The notes under the pieces: generated by a model
What the model saw: only the letters and a program-made list of their open reading frames with translations
The model's database searches: none
What the model was told of the DNA's origin: nothing
NCBI GenBank assembly: GCA_000934385.1
Contig: KN880443.1
Location: 125,365-189,364, forward strand
Source: Cylindrobasidium torrendii FP15055 ss-10
Lineage: Eukaryota > Basidiomycota > Agaricomycetes > Agaricales > Physalacriaceae
DNA length: 64,000 nucleotides
Direction: 5' to 3'
Shown: piece after piece, positions 1 through 10,429 of the stretch
Position numbering within the stretch: the stretch's first letter is position 1
Layout of the letters: each line of letters opens with the position of its first letter
Made by a program: the position numbers and the translations under genes

Positions 1-1164
1 CTCGGTATGGTCCAGGTCCACCCATTCCGCCGCCTCCAAATCCAAATTGCTGCGACTGTGGATGCCCCGGAGGATAAAACGAGGACCCAGGGCCATCGTA
101 CAATGGAGGATAGAACGATGGCCGATGCGAGGGTACTGTGGGAGCACGCGCGCCTGATGCGGCAGAACTGGAACGCGTTGGCGGAGGACTGTGTAGTCTT
201 TGGCGTTTAGAATCCCGTGTGCTGGGTGTAGATGGGGCGTTGTGTCGAATGGATGATACTGGAATGGAGGGTGGGGTTGGCGGGCGCAGGCCAGATGACC
301 CTGGGAGTATCGGCAATTCGTTGAGGGGCGGGGGTGTTGGCACTGAAATATCTGGACTAGGAGACTGGGGCACGTATGAGCCTCATGACGAGACTATGGG
401 ACGGTAAAAGATACTCACCTCGTCGTTGGCAGCTTCAGGTTTCAGTGTACGGGCGGTGTTTTTTCGCTTGACAGATGCTCGCGATGATGAAGGAGGTGGA
501 GGCGCCTGAACGTCTTCCTCTGGTGGCATTTCATCGTCCTCGTCGTCTTCGTCAACGGCAGCCTTGCCTGCGCCTGTGCCTGCAAAATCCTTGGGACCGC
601 GGCTGTCAGACTCTCCATCGTGCTAGGGGGTGATCAGCGTAGGGAAAAAAAAGTCGAATAAGCGCTGTCGCTTGCCTGTATGTGCCTGCTAACAATGTCC
701 TTGACATTACTGGAGCAATACTCATAAAGCTTGGGCTGGTGGCCGGGCCGCTTTTCTGCAGTGGATGTCAGCAGATCACTAAGGCGACACGGGCGGTACG
801 CACCAAAGATAATGACGGCAACGTCGACGCTGCAGAGGACGCCGAGCTCGTATGCTTTCTTGAAAAGACCATTCTTTCTCTAGCGAATCAAGAAGATTAG
901 CTCTATTAACTCCGAAGGGAATGAGCAGGCGAAGGTGATGCCAAGCCAAGAGAAATATTTTTGGCTCCCGCACGCACAAAAATAGGTTGCACGCATACCA
1001 CCACTCACAAATGCGACTGAACAAGGCTACTCACTTTCAGAAAGGTGACACTGCGGTTGCGTTCATGCTGTATGCGCGAGTTCATATCAGACCTCCTCTC
1101 CCGACCGACTCCAGTTGTAATAACGCACTGTGATAGGCTGGATCTCTATCTTTCTGCGTCCCAT
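1..1164 (-). CDS. MEF2/RLM1-type MADS-box transcription factor (3' end outside window)
   Basis: Sequence-specific DNA-binding transcription factor of the nucleus. Six exons were read on the minus strand: 1129-1164, 1035-1067, 804-879, 677-755 (last base near 676), 419-622 and 364 to beyond base 1. Joined, the first exons give the MADS signature: [12 protein letters not shown], then [11 protein letters not shown], then [20 protein letters not shown], then the Mef2-like stretch [15 protein letters not shown]. The N-terminal ATG at 1164 is the conserved MADS start. After the MADS domain come an acidic DEDDEDDE run and a Pro/Ser-rich low-complexity tail, as in fungal Rlm1 proteins. In yeasts and moulds this class acts below the cell-wall-integrity MAP kinase; that role is inferred here. 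The intron at about 623-675 starts with GC (GCAAGC) instead of GT. The C-terminus lies outside the window, so the full length is unknown. Confidence 0.9.
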
Positions 1165-1621
1165 CGTTCTTGGAGTTTAATCAGTCTTTGTTGTGGTTTT
1201 GTCCGAAATCCCCCGCGCTGAATGCCAGAATTACGAGATGGTTGTTTTTGACGATGTCGATGAGCTCGGTTGTTCTTAGCCGACTATGGTGATGTCACCA
1301 CGCTTGTCGTTTGTTTGTTTGGCAAAGTCCCCAGCGCCACAAATTACTATCCAGAATAAAGGCTGAATAAGGTGTTCTAATGCCGTGTAAGCAAAATGGG
1401 CATTCTATCAAAGTGGATTCCGACGGTGCAAGGCAACAATAAATAAAGTGTTACAACATTGAACTCGATTGTGCTTAATGCTCGGATCCCCGGATCCTGG
1501 ACCGGGAGTATATCCATCTCAGCCACGTTGCGACACGTCTTATTAGATCCTTCATCTTCAGCCTTCCAGCGCGTATTTAGACTACTTGTGCGCGTTTTTG
1601 TCGCGTCTTTCTTTTGGAAGC
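1165..1621. promoter_or_regulatory. Shared upstream region of the MADS factor and HUT1
   Basis: The MADS gene reads left and HUT1 reads right from this 457 bp stretch, so it must hold both promoters and 5' leaders. No clear TATA box or repeat was seen. Confidence 0.5.
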
Positions 1622-3029
1622 ATGTCATTCGCTAGGTAATAACCATTAAATGGATCGCGGTGCGCTTTAACAGTGTGTCGGCAGGTTATTGGTATGTGTC
1701 GGGGGAGTGTATGTTATGTTCCTGGTGCGTCGTATAACTCGTGTCCAACGTATCGAACTCACAACACCTTAGGCCTGGGCTGTAGCACAAGAACGCCGTA
1801 CGCAGACTCTACTACACAACTATTGGGCCCATCTCAATGCTCCCCAGTGTCCGTTCCCTTCGTTAACATCAAGGACGGCTCATCAGCCAAATTCAAATCA
1901 GCCATTATAATATCGACGGCTCAGAGCATCCTGAGCTCACTCTCAGCATATGTCTACATTCTTCTCCGACGCAAGCCCAGCGAACCACTTGCACAATCAC
2001 TTGGACTCCTACCACCGCCCTTGGCCGTCGAAAACGGAAACTCTAAACCAAATGGAAAACACGACCATGGGAAACCATCAACGCGCTTCTCCCAAAACGT
2101 CCTTCTCGCGCGCTACCTCCAATGTGCTGCATTCATCACAGCCGCAGCGCCTTTCGGATTCGCTGCATTAGCCTACGTTTCCTACCCGACCATGGTTCTT
2201 GCCAAATCCTGTAAATTGGTCCCTGTGATGATTATGAACGTCCTTCTGTACCGCCGCAAATTCGCACCTCACAAGTACCTCGTTGTCAGCATGGTCACTG
2301 CAGGCATCACTGTCTTCATGTACATGGGCGACGACAAGAAAGCCTCCTCTCACTCCTCATCCTCCACGTCCGAATCACCTTACGGCAGTCTCATTGGCAT
2401 CACCTATCTTCTCATAAACCTCGCGCTGGACGGCGCCGTCAACTCAACACAGGACGAAATCTTTGTTCGCCATAAAGTGACAGGCCAGCAAATGATGTTC
2501 TGGATCAATGTGATGAGCACGGGAATAACCGTTGTTCTCAGCTTGCTGCCTCTGCCGCATATACCTGTCCTTCATCCTTCGGCGTCGGGTACATCGGAGA
2601 TGCTACAAGCCATCGAATTTGTGCGCACACATCCCGACATTATTGGTCCCCTCGCGCTGTTCGCGTTCACTGGCGCCCTTGGACAACTGTTTATTTTCGA
2701 GACGCTGCAACACTTCGGTAGTCTCACCCTTGTGTATGTAATCACTTTGCTTGTGTCGGACCAATACTGACAGCACGTCTCCAGGACCATAACATTAACA
2801 AGGAAAATGGGGACAATGTTGCTCTCCGTGTTCTTATACAACCACACTTTGACGTCTGGACAGTGGCTGGGAGCAGCCATCGTCTTTGCAGGAATCTCCG
2901 TCGAGGCATATGTTAAACGTCGTGGTAAGTTGGACACATTTTGTATGCTTCCAAACTGACACTCTGCCAGATGTTCACGCAAAACGCGTCGTTCAAGAAA
3001 AGGAGAAGGCAAAGCTCAAGTCACTGTAA
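1622..3029 (+). CDS. HUT1: UDP-galactose transporter homologue (ER nucleotide-sugar transporter, SLC35B/UAA family)
   Basis: Multispanning ER membrane protein of the UAA nucleotide-sugar transporter family; Hut1 homologues move UDP-sugars and support ER folding homeostasis. Exons: 1622-1635, 1685-1724, 1773-1797, 1848-2733, 2785-2924, 2971-3029; total 1164 nt, 387 residues. The start is a 14-nt exon (MSFA+R) that splices to [13 protein letters not shown], the first membrane segment, then [11 protein letters not shown]. Family landmarks follow: [28 protein letters not shown], the TQDEIF loop, and the last block [20 protein letters not shown]. The C-terminus is lysine-rich ([15 protein letters not shown]), which would fit ER retrieval. 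Its end faces the TMEM16 gene, leaving only 112 bp between the convergent stop codons. Confidence 0.93.
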
Positions 3030-3141
3030 AGCATAATTGTATACCCTAATGCATAGACCGGGATGTTGGCTATATAACTGTTGGCCATTTGAGCTGAGTC
3101 CGTACTCGTCAATAGAGTCCGTACAACTACACCGATAACCT

Positions 3142-5388
3142 TTAGTCTTCCTTCGAAAGGCATTGCAGCTCCTGTAGCCCCTCGTCGTGAGACCAAATAC
3201 CTTCGACATGTTCGTCCTCGTCATCAGATGCCTCGCCCGTTGAGGATCTCGTTATACTCTTCAAGAATCCCGCCCTCATATTCCGCCTGTCGTTCTCCAT
3301 ATCCTTCACTGCTTGACTCTCTGTGTATATGGCCCGCTCCATTATGTGCCTAATCACTACGCGCAATAGCGCGTACCCTTGGCTCGCGGCGAATGTAATA
3401 ATGGCTGCCATCTTCGTTAGCTCGACAACGTCCGACATGGTGTCCTCGCCCATTCCGCCAGCGCCCGCCATGGAGAACAATCTGGCATGGACCCGGTCGA
3501 TAGCTGAAAGCCCAGCCTGATTGTCGAGTGTGTGGGTTTGGACGCGGAATAGGTAAACAAGAGAGGCGTTGATGACCGCGGCGAACCAGGTGAGGAAAGT
3601 CAGCGCATCCAGCCACGGCCCAATGCTATCGGTCTTCACAGAGATCGGACGTCGCTGGTGCGTGATAATCTTGAACGCGTCCGACTTGAGCTCGAGAACG
3701 TTGTTGATGTACGCAAGAAGAGGTGCAATGGGCCAGATTGTCGACCAGACGGCCACATATCCGAATTGGGTCACCATCTCGCTGTAGTCGAAGAAAAGGT
3801 TGTACTCCGGCAACGAAGCCTCGTAGCGGACGTTCTCCAAGAACTGGTGTTCTTCATTCTCACTCAGTTCATGCTCGATGTTCTCGACTGTCACGGCCCT
3901 AAGTAGCGTTGTCGGCAGACCTTTGCCATTGCGATAGTTCTCCCAAGCACGGAGAATGTACGGCATCCCGATTTCTGTGAATGCATCTGAAGCCTGCTGT
4001 GTGACCGTAAATGCGAACATCTGGGTTTCCAATCTGCTTGGGTCGAGTTTCTTGAAGGCCTTGATAGTCTCGAATCCGCTTTCGTCCGTCGGCGTCTTAC
4101 CAAACAACCATGACTGGACTATCCCCATGATTCCGGCTCCAAATGGCACATACAAGAACGCACTCAGCACCAACGGCAGGTACTCGACGAGAGAGTTCAG
4201 GGCGAAGGTCTTGAGGGTCAGAGACGTGGTATGCGAAGAATAGTGTGCATGGTTTTCCCATTGGGTGAGACGCTCGGCGGTGCCCTCGTATAGAGACAGG
4301 ATTTTGGGCACAAAGAGCGCAAGAACGATTGTCGGGATGTATTCGACATACTTGTTCCCTACCCCGGTGTATAGTTGCGTGACAAATGCCTCGAAGACAA
4401 ATATCGATGTCAAGACGATGATCAAGGCCAGGATGAAAGCCATGATCACCGGGATGCTGGCAAGGACTCGAAGCTCCCGTGCCCACCAAGCAGAGCCAGA
4501 GACATACTCCGGGCGCAGCTTCTCCACGCGGAACGACCCCCGACTACCGAAGCGGAGAGATATAATTTGTTCACGGACACGCCACCATTCGACAAAGCAG
4601 ATTGCCCATACCACCAGCGCGAAAGAGTACAGCGGAGAGTAGGGTGTCCCGAAAAAGTAGCATATTGTGCCCAGAATGGCGGGGACCATTGTGGCGTGGG
4701 TATAGCCCTTCAGAAAAGCAAAGTAAAGTGCGACGGACTCGCCGAACTACCACCAATCCAAATTGAATCAGCGGCCATACATAAACAGCATCAGCGTACA
4801 ACCCACCTCGTCTCGGACTTCAGTCTCAGACACAGATACCAGCTTTGTGTATGTCCATGCCTCCATCCACTGGCAATTGAATTCTTTGTCATGGAGAGCC
4901 ATGATAGACTCGACAAGATCCCAATTGGGCGAACCGGGCAGGATTCCGAGGCCGTCGTTGCTGGGCAAGGCGCTAATGTACGCATGCACGAGCCGAATTC
5001 TGTCTGATGGCGGAAGAGATGTAGTCTCGTGGGCCGACGACTCTGCAGTAACTGTGGGGACCCTGGGGAGGCCGTTCAGGAAATCGGAATGCCTGAAACA
5101 AGTCAGAATTTCCGTTGCACGCGCAGCGCGTTTGGTGAAGATGGACCTTTCGCGTCGGTCGAGCATCTTCAGAAGATCCTTAGGACAGTGGACGAATATG
5201 AGTAGATGTCCAGAAGAATCTCCGCGTCGTGATACCGCGCGCAGACCACCATCAGAGAGGGCGCTCATAAGGCGAGTGTACTGCTCCTCCGCCGCGGCTG
5301 CCGCTGCTTTTCCTTGAGAGACGTGTGTCGTGGCATCTTTTGAGGCTCTGAATGTAATAACAACATCCACGTCGGATTGACCGACCAT
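3142..5388 (-). CDS. Anoctamin/TMEM16 family membrane protein (Ist2-like, probable lipid scramblase)
   Basis: Polytopic membrane protein of the TMEM16 family. Fungal members act as Ca2+-activated phospholipid scramblases or, in the case of yeast Ist2, as ER-plasma membrane tethers. Two exons: 4807-5388 (194 aa cytosolic domain) and 3142-4746; total 728 aa, the usual fungal length. The splice restores the hallmark FGESVALYFAFLKGYTHATM followed by VPAILGTICYFFGT, the first membrane hairpin. About ten hydrophobic segments follow, including the EYLPLVLSAFLYVPFG region and the conserved DYSEMVTQFGYVAVWSTIWP block. The start ATG at 5388 gives MVGQSDVDVVITFRASK, matching the ferredoxin-like N-terminal domain of the family. 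The tail is acidic and soluble, without the long polybasic Ist2 extension. Whether it scrambles lipid is inferred. Confidence 0.92.
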
Positions 5389-6555
5389 GTTTGTGGTAAG
5401 AAAACAAGACACTCGTCGCTGACTACAAGGCGGCAAATAAAGCTGCCGTGGGGTAAATGCCGTCGTACGTGGCGTTTTCAAAATGCTCTCGGGTCAATGA
5501 ATGGAGCAAAAACTGGTAAAATGGGACGCTGTAAGAAGCAAGCATCGCAATGCTCAACGGCTAGATGGACCAAGCACAAATGCCTTCTTCTAGGCCTTGA
5601 TGTTTATTGAGGACTCATACAGATCGCTCCAGGCATGCTCAAGGTAACCAATACTTGGTAGTCTATGGCGAGATCCATTGGGTGCTTGCGCTTGACGAAG
5701 AGCAAGGTTTGAGGTGGCTGTGCTTGAGTGGCACCCCAGATATGGATACCCTCGGTCGTACAGCACTGATATTTGCGTAGTACATGGTCATAGCATCGAT
5801 TTATACTCTTTGATACGAGTTGTAATATTCAAAACATATCCTCTTCCGAAGTCTGATATTTTCCTGCAAGTTACGGGCATGTTAGAATGTGGCGTTGATC
5901 AACTGGATCAGGTGGCTGTACAAGTAAGTGATGCACAGATACCGCATTTGACCTCAAAAACAAATGGATATGTGCGTGATCCTAATGCAGCCTCACACTT
6001 AGGACCTCTCATCGTGAAGGAATTGATATCCGACCACTGTTTACTCACCAAGAAGCCCTGATTCGTCGTGCAGCCAAACTTCTACTCTCGATATTTCCAA
6101 ATCCGTTCAATTTTTTGTTATAGGGTTGAAGTGTGAATACGTGAGCATCCAATGATTGGCGCTGCATTCAAATGAGGTTGGCGAGGCTACACACGGGTCA
6201 AGAGTAGGTCGGAGTGCATACCTGCGAAATCGATTCAGGATGAAGAACAGGTGCAGACGCTTCTAAAGAAACAAATTAACACAAAGATTAGTAGGCATCC
6301 ACTTACTTGCCGCAGCGTATATTCGTGAAGGTACTTCACGCAGCTAATGTGCACCAATGGTAATGGTCGTTTCCAGTTTGACTCCAGGCTCCCTATTAGG
6401 CCGTTAATAGCGGCCATGCTACTTTCTCTCCTCTCCTCAATTCAGCATACAGGAAACTACGTACTTGTAACTCCCGTATAGGTGTTTGAGACGATACCTA
6501 CCACGGGAAACGATGCACACTTCCCCTTTTCAGAAGAGACTTTCGTTCACGGGGC

Positions 6556-6586
6556 GTATACATCAGGTATACATCAAGTATACATG
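6556..6586. repeat. Three tandem copies of GTATACAT with 11-bp period
   Basis: GTATACAT begins at 6556, 6567 and 6578, with spacer CAG or CAA between copies. The GTATAC core is palindromic. The array sits about 400 bp upstream of the small secreted protein gene, so it could be a phased binding site or just a chance microrepeat. Confidence 0.7.
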
Positions 6587-6921
6587 ACCACGGAGAGCCA
6601 GCTTGCGGCTTCCCCTTTTCGACGGTGAGAGGTTTGGATGAGATTGGTGGAAAGACGACATAGCTAGTGAAAGAACACCAGCATTGGTATTGTAACTTAA
6701 CCAGAATTTGGGTCACAATGATCAACAAAAGCACGAACCCTAGAAAAGTATTGCCCATAAAATACACGGTCAGAATGGTATTTATGTAATTTACAAGCAC
6801 TTTAGAGTGGATCACGCATGCAACTGTCTGCGCCTCAGGAATCACTGCGTGTTGGTACATGGGTCGGGTTTCAAAAAGACTCATGGGGTGTGCTGAGCGC
6901 TCATAGCCGCATCCTGAAGAG

Positions 6922-6928
6922 TATAAAG
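6922..6928 (+). promoter_or_regulatory. TATA box of the small secreted protein gene
   Basis: TATAAAG lies 56 bp upstream of the ATG at 6984, in the position expected for a strongly regulated fungal promoter. Confidence 0.55.
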
Positions 6929-6983
6929 AGCTCAGGTAACTGGATCTGGGCGCATCTTCAGCCTTGACCATCAATTGTCCCCT

Positions 6984-7301
6984 ATGCAGCTCTCCTTTAC
7001 CCCCGCCGCACTCCTCACCCTTCTCCTTGGCTCTGTCGCCATGGTCAACGCCAGCCCCAAGATGGGCGCCCAGGCTCGCAGCGAGATGCGCTCGGCCCTC
7101 GAGCAGCGCGAGAACTGCTACTGCTACAAGCCCGGCGATGCCAGTGTTGTCTGTGGCCGCCCTAAGTGGGCCGAGAATCGCGAGTTCTACTGCCCCGACG
7201 TCAACATGTATGTTTGCTGCGACGACTGCAGTAAGTACTTCCTTTGTGTCTGTATGAGTCGATGATGCTGAAAACGGTCACCAGCGCACCATGGCTGCTA
7301 G
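6984..7301 (+). CDS. Small secreted cysteine-rich protein
   Basis: Family not recognised. Exon 1 is 6984-7230 and exon 2 7285-7301, joined over a GTAAGT...CAG intron, giving 87 aa. The N-terminus is a clear signal peptide: MQLSFTPAALLTLLLGSVAM followed by VNAS, with cleavage likely after the NAS region. The mature part has eight cysteines: CYC, then single C's, then VCCDDC, and a final C two residues from no further sequence (THHGC-stop). An even number of cysteines in a short secreted chain suggests four disulfides, typical of fungal effector-like or apoplastic small secreted proteins. The last five residues, including the eighth Cys, come from the 17-nt second exon, so the splice decides the disulfide count. 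Function is unknown; apoplastic effector or developmental SSP are guesses. Confidence 0.8.
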
Positions 7302-7410
7302 AGAAAGGCGAAGAGATCGGGCCTGTGACTATGTTGACTATTGGAACGTCGGGAGTGATGTACACGAAATTGAACTGAAGCTTGTCATGATTGAGGTGAA
7401 CCATTTGAGA

Positions 7411-8793
7411 CTACCGTGCTAGCCCCAGGGTTATCAAGCTCCTCTTAACGCGCTCATCCAACCCCTTGCCAATGAGCACGAGTTTTCCCTCGTCCGGTAG
7501 TCCCAGTATGTCCTCCTCCACCTTGGACATGTCGTACATGGATCGCACGCCCTGTAGGACGTACTGATCGCCCTCCGTGGTGACGAACAGACCTTTGGAG
7601 CGTAGTACTTCCAGGGATGTATTTGATTCGTTGGGGAGCTTATTGTCCCATAGCACACTGCGTATCCAGGCGTCAAGTGTGTCAATCTGGGGTGTTGAGA
7701 GCGAAGGAACAGAGATCTGAACGCTATTTATGCCTCGAGTCTCGTAGTGGGTTTGATGGTCATGCTCGCAGTCGTCTCCGTGAACGTGCTCGTGCTCGCG
7801 AGTGTGTACAGCTAATTGGCGTGACGAAGAATAAGCATTCATGTTGAGCAACTGGCCGAGGTCCATTTCGCCGCGGATGGTCTTATGTATGGATGCGACA
7901 GGGTTGACGAGGCGAATGGTGTTTTCGATGGCGGCTACGCGACCAGAGTCGACGAGGTCGATCTTGTTGATGATAATGATGTCGGCGCCTGCTATTTGGC
8001 TAGAGACTATGAGGATTAGAGTAAAAATAGGATGAGCGTGCGCACCGTATACTTTCGCCTGGTTCTTGCCCTTCGTCTCTATCATCCTCCTCGAGCTGCT
8101 GTTTGCCAAAGAATGCGTCGACAACGCAAACGACGCCATCGAGCACGATATCTCTGCCCAAACCAGTGGTGTATTCTTCATTCCGCCAGAAGAGGGAGGC
8201 AATCGGTCCAGGGTCGGCTAAGCCGGTAGCCTCGAGGAGAATGTAGTCGAAAGCGCCCTTTCGTTGCATGAGCTTCTCGATGGCTGCGACACCAGTGTCC
8301 TTGATGCTACAGCATAGGCAGCCATTTGCGAGTTCAAGGAATTCTTCTGACTCTTGGCCTGATTCGTCGGATACGTTAATCGTTTTTGCTAGGCAATCGC
8401 GTTAATGTGCGAAGTAAAACAAATGGACACGGTAAAAACCTTCGATATCCTAATCTCGAATCAATTCAATTGGAACCGTGACGAGGGAAGAGCACTCACT
8501 GCCGAATCGCCAAACTCATTCATTATTACCGCGATGCGATAGCCATGCTTTTCGGTTAGAATACGTCTGGGAGATTCGTCAGGAAATCCTGCGCCTGACC
8601 CGGCGAACAGCCATTCTTAAGTAGGGTGGACTTGCCGGCACCGAGAAATCCGCAAATAATGGTCAGAGGGACTTTGACGTGCTCAAGAGCGGCGGTAGGG
8701 CCAGATTCATGTTCGATAAGCGTGCTTTGGGCGAGTTAGGGCGCGAGAGTTAAGTGGCGGCGCGACTCACGGGACTTCCTCGTCGTCGCTCAT
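7411..8793 (-). CDS. ZNG1: Zinc-regulated GTPase metallochaperone (CobW/COG0523, ZNG1 family)
   Basis: GTP-dependent metal chaperone; ZNG1 proteins deliver zinc to methionine aminopeptidase 1. Six exons: 8771-8793, 8617-8724, 8500-8566, 8440-8449, 8053-8388, 7411-8006; total 1140 nt, 379 aa. The P-loop GFLGAGKST is at residues 33-41, the IAVIMNEFGDSADIE block follows, the metal-binding CxCC motif is in NGCLCCSIKD, the switch is in ATGLADPGP, and INKIDLVD gives the G4 motif. A His-rich stretch (HTREHEHVHGDDCEHDHQTH) precedes the C-terminal CobW domain. Two splicing features are odd: the 50-nt intron at 8567-8616 has GA-AG ends in the simplest model, and exon 4 is only 10 nt. The gene is head to head with the STYX-like gene. 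Confidence 0.92.
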
Positions 8794-8849
8794 GATCAGA
8801 AATGCAAGTGTGACTGTCACGCGTATCTTGAGCGAGAACCACCACCATC
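8794..8849. promoter_or_regulatory. 56-bp bidirectional start region between ZNG1 and the STYX-like gene
   Basis: The ATG of ZNG1 (8793, minus) and that of the STYX-like gene (8850, plus) are separated by 56 bp. Both 5' leaders must therefore overlap or be nearly absent, and core promoter elements must be shared or lie inside the neighbour. No TATA box was seen. Confidence 0.65.
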
Positions 8850-9899
8850 ATGGATCACACAATGAACAACGACGCCGACGAGGAGCAGCGCAAGAAAGAC
8901 CTCATACAGGGACCGTCAGATGTCGAGTGGAGGTGCGTATCTCGTCGCCCGCCCGGCCCGGCCACTGACGCCCAACAGGTATGAAATGCGGCGCGAGTGC
9001 CAGGAAATCCTTCCCAGCTTGTGGCTGGGCTCCTTCGTCATCTCCAAGTCTGCTCAGACTATGCAAGCCTTGGGCATCACCCATATGTATGGCATCCATC
9101 ATGTCGGTACCGATATACTCAACATGCCTAGTGTGTGTATACGTGATACAAATGAAGCATTCTCCGTCAAACCACGATTCCCTGAAATATTCCAATACCT
9201 CACGCTGGATGTCAAGGACAGCGAGGAGCAGAACCTCATACGCCTATTTCCTCAGTGCGTTCAAGTCTAATGCCACTGGCCCAGCGACTGACCTGTATCC
9301 AGAGCAAAGCAATTCATCGACAACGCGCGCGCAAGTGGTGGGAAGGTATTCGTGCATTGTAATGGTTTGTACACCACTCGTCCGTCGGCGTATTGTGCTG
9401 ACCGACGTACGCGTCTCCAGGTGGTATCAGCATGTCCCCAGCCTTTGTGGTGATGTACGTGATGCAGGCTGAGAAACTCAGCTGGGAAGAAGCGCTGCAT
9501 CTTGTGCAGAACAGGCGCTACTGCATTTCTCCCAACGGCGGCTTTCTCACACAACTGAAGGTATGGATCATCCACCGCGACTGCCGATCGAGCGGCGGGC
9601 TGACACACCGCACGCAGGAGTACGAGGCCATATACCGTGCGATGCACTCTGTTTCTGCGTATCCAACACGATCTGGGGAGACTGTGAACCGTCGCAAGCG
9701 CAATGATGAGGATAGTGACTCAGAGTGCGTATTTTCTGCATAACATGCCGCGCGAAATTGACCGGTCTACAGCGAGGATGAGCGTGCTGAGCGCAAGCGC
9801 ACTGTCTTGGGCGATACCCATCCTATATCCCACTCGATCGTCGCAGCGCGGCGTCCTACAGTGGGACAGCAAGACCCTAATGCAATGGAAGTTTCTTAA
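8850..9899 (+). CDS. STYX-like dual-specificity pseudophosphatase
   Basis: Protein of the dual-specificity phosphatase fold, closest in layout to STYX, which binds phosphoprotein clients without hydrolysing them. Six exons: 8850-8932, 8979-9254, 9303-9364, 9421-9560, 9618-9724, 9773-9899; 264 aa. Landmarks are EILPSLWLGSF, the loop VFVHCNGGISMSP (residues 135-147), and the STYX-typical RRYCISPNGGF and EYEAIY. The active-site motif should be CX5R: Cys139 is present, but position 145 is Met instead of Arg. Without this Arg phosphate binding should fail, so catalysis is unlikely. Animal STYX loses the Cys and keeps the Arg; here the reverse holds. The C-terminus is a charged, acidic tail (RRKRNDEDSDSDEDE region). 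Confidence 0.9.
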
Positions 9900-10429
9900 G
9901 TCTCCTAGAGCATCTGGAATCCTTCTTCCTTTCATTCATTGCATCCAATAGTGTAACATCAACTCATCACTCATATATCGTATTTTCACTGTCCTTATTT
10001 CCACCTTGCTTTCCCACCAGCTGGTAGTTGCTTCCTTTTATCTAACTTACTCAACGGATCGTTCGGTGAACGAGTGAATTCATGTTTGGTCGTAGCAATC
10101 CACCATGGAGTTCACGTCATATGGCTATCAACTGGCGACCAGGGGGGCTTTTCAGTACACCCCGTCTTGGAAAGGACTTTGTCTGGAGGAGATGGCAACA
10201 TCTTGATGACTAACTACATGTTGGGTCTATCAAGCAGGATGGACGAAGTTGAAAAGTGACTGTCTCAGGTGGTAGGTATCTTGTCCGACTTGGTAAGCTC
10301 TCGGTCAACGTACCCGGCTCTTGGGCATTCGCCGACACTACCGCGCTTTGTCAAATTTTCACCAGTGGCCCTATACAATATATACTTATAAAGGCCCAAG
10401 GCAGCTCAACCTCAAGAAACAACGCCTCA
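9900..10429. promoter_or_regulatory. Intergenic region with TATA box before the MDR reductase
   Basis: 530 bp with no gene. TATAAAG at 10387-10393 lies 37 bp upstream of the ATG at 10430. The region just before it is A/T rich (ATATATAC), fitting an inducible promoter. Confidence 0.55.

Larger units (their letters stand above)
5389..6983. other. Intergenic region, no gene supported
   Basis: About 1.6 kb without a convincing gene. Two minus-strand readings were considered and not accepted: a short two-exon possibility from an ATG at 6417, and an open stretch from 6971 to 6498 with one hydrophobic segment. The right end holds the promoter of the small secreted gene at 6984. A short tandem repeat lies at 6556-6586. 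Confidence 0.5.

Noticed and set aside
5714..6061. Plus-strand open frame of 115 codons
   Set aside because: Begins at GTG, not ATG; no domain and no leader or splice sites.
6235..6417. Possible two-exon minus-strand small protein (MAAINGLIGSLESNWK, then KRLHLFFILNRFR)
   Set aside because: Good donor and acceptor, but no clear end, no homology recognised and too short to support.
6498..6971. Minus-strand open frame with one hydrophobic segment, starting MVKAEDAPRSSYL
   Set aside because: It covers the promoter of the secreted gene, has no family, no splice pattern and odd composition.
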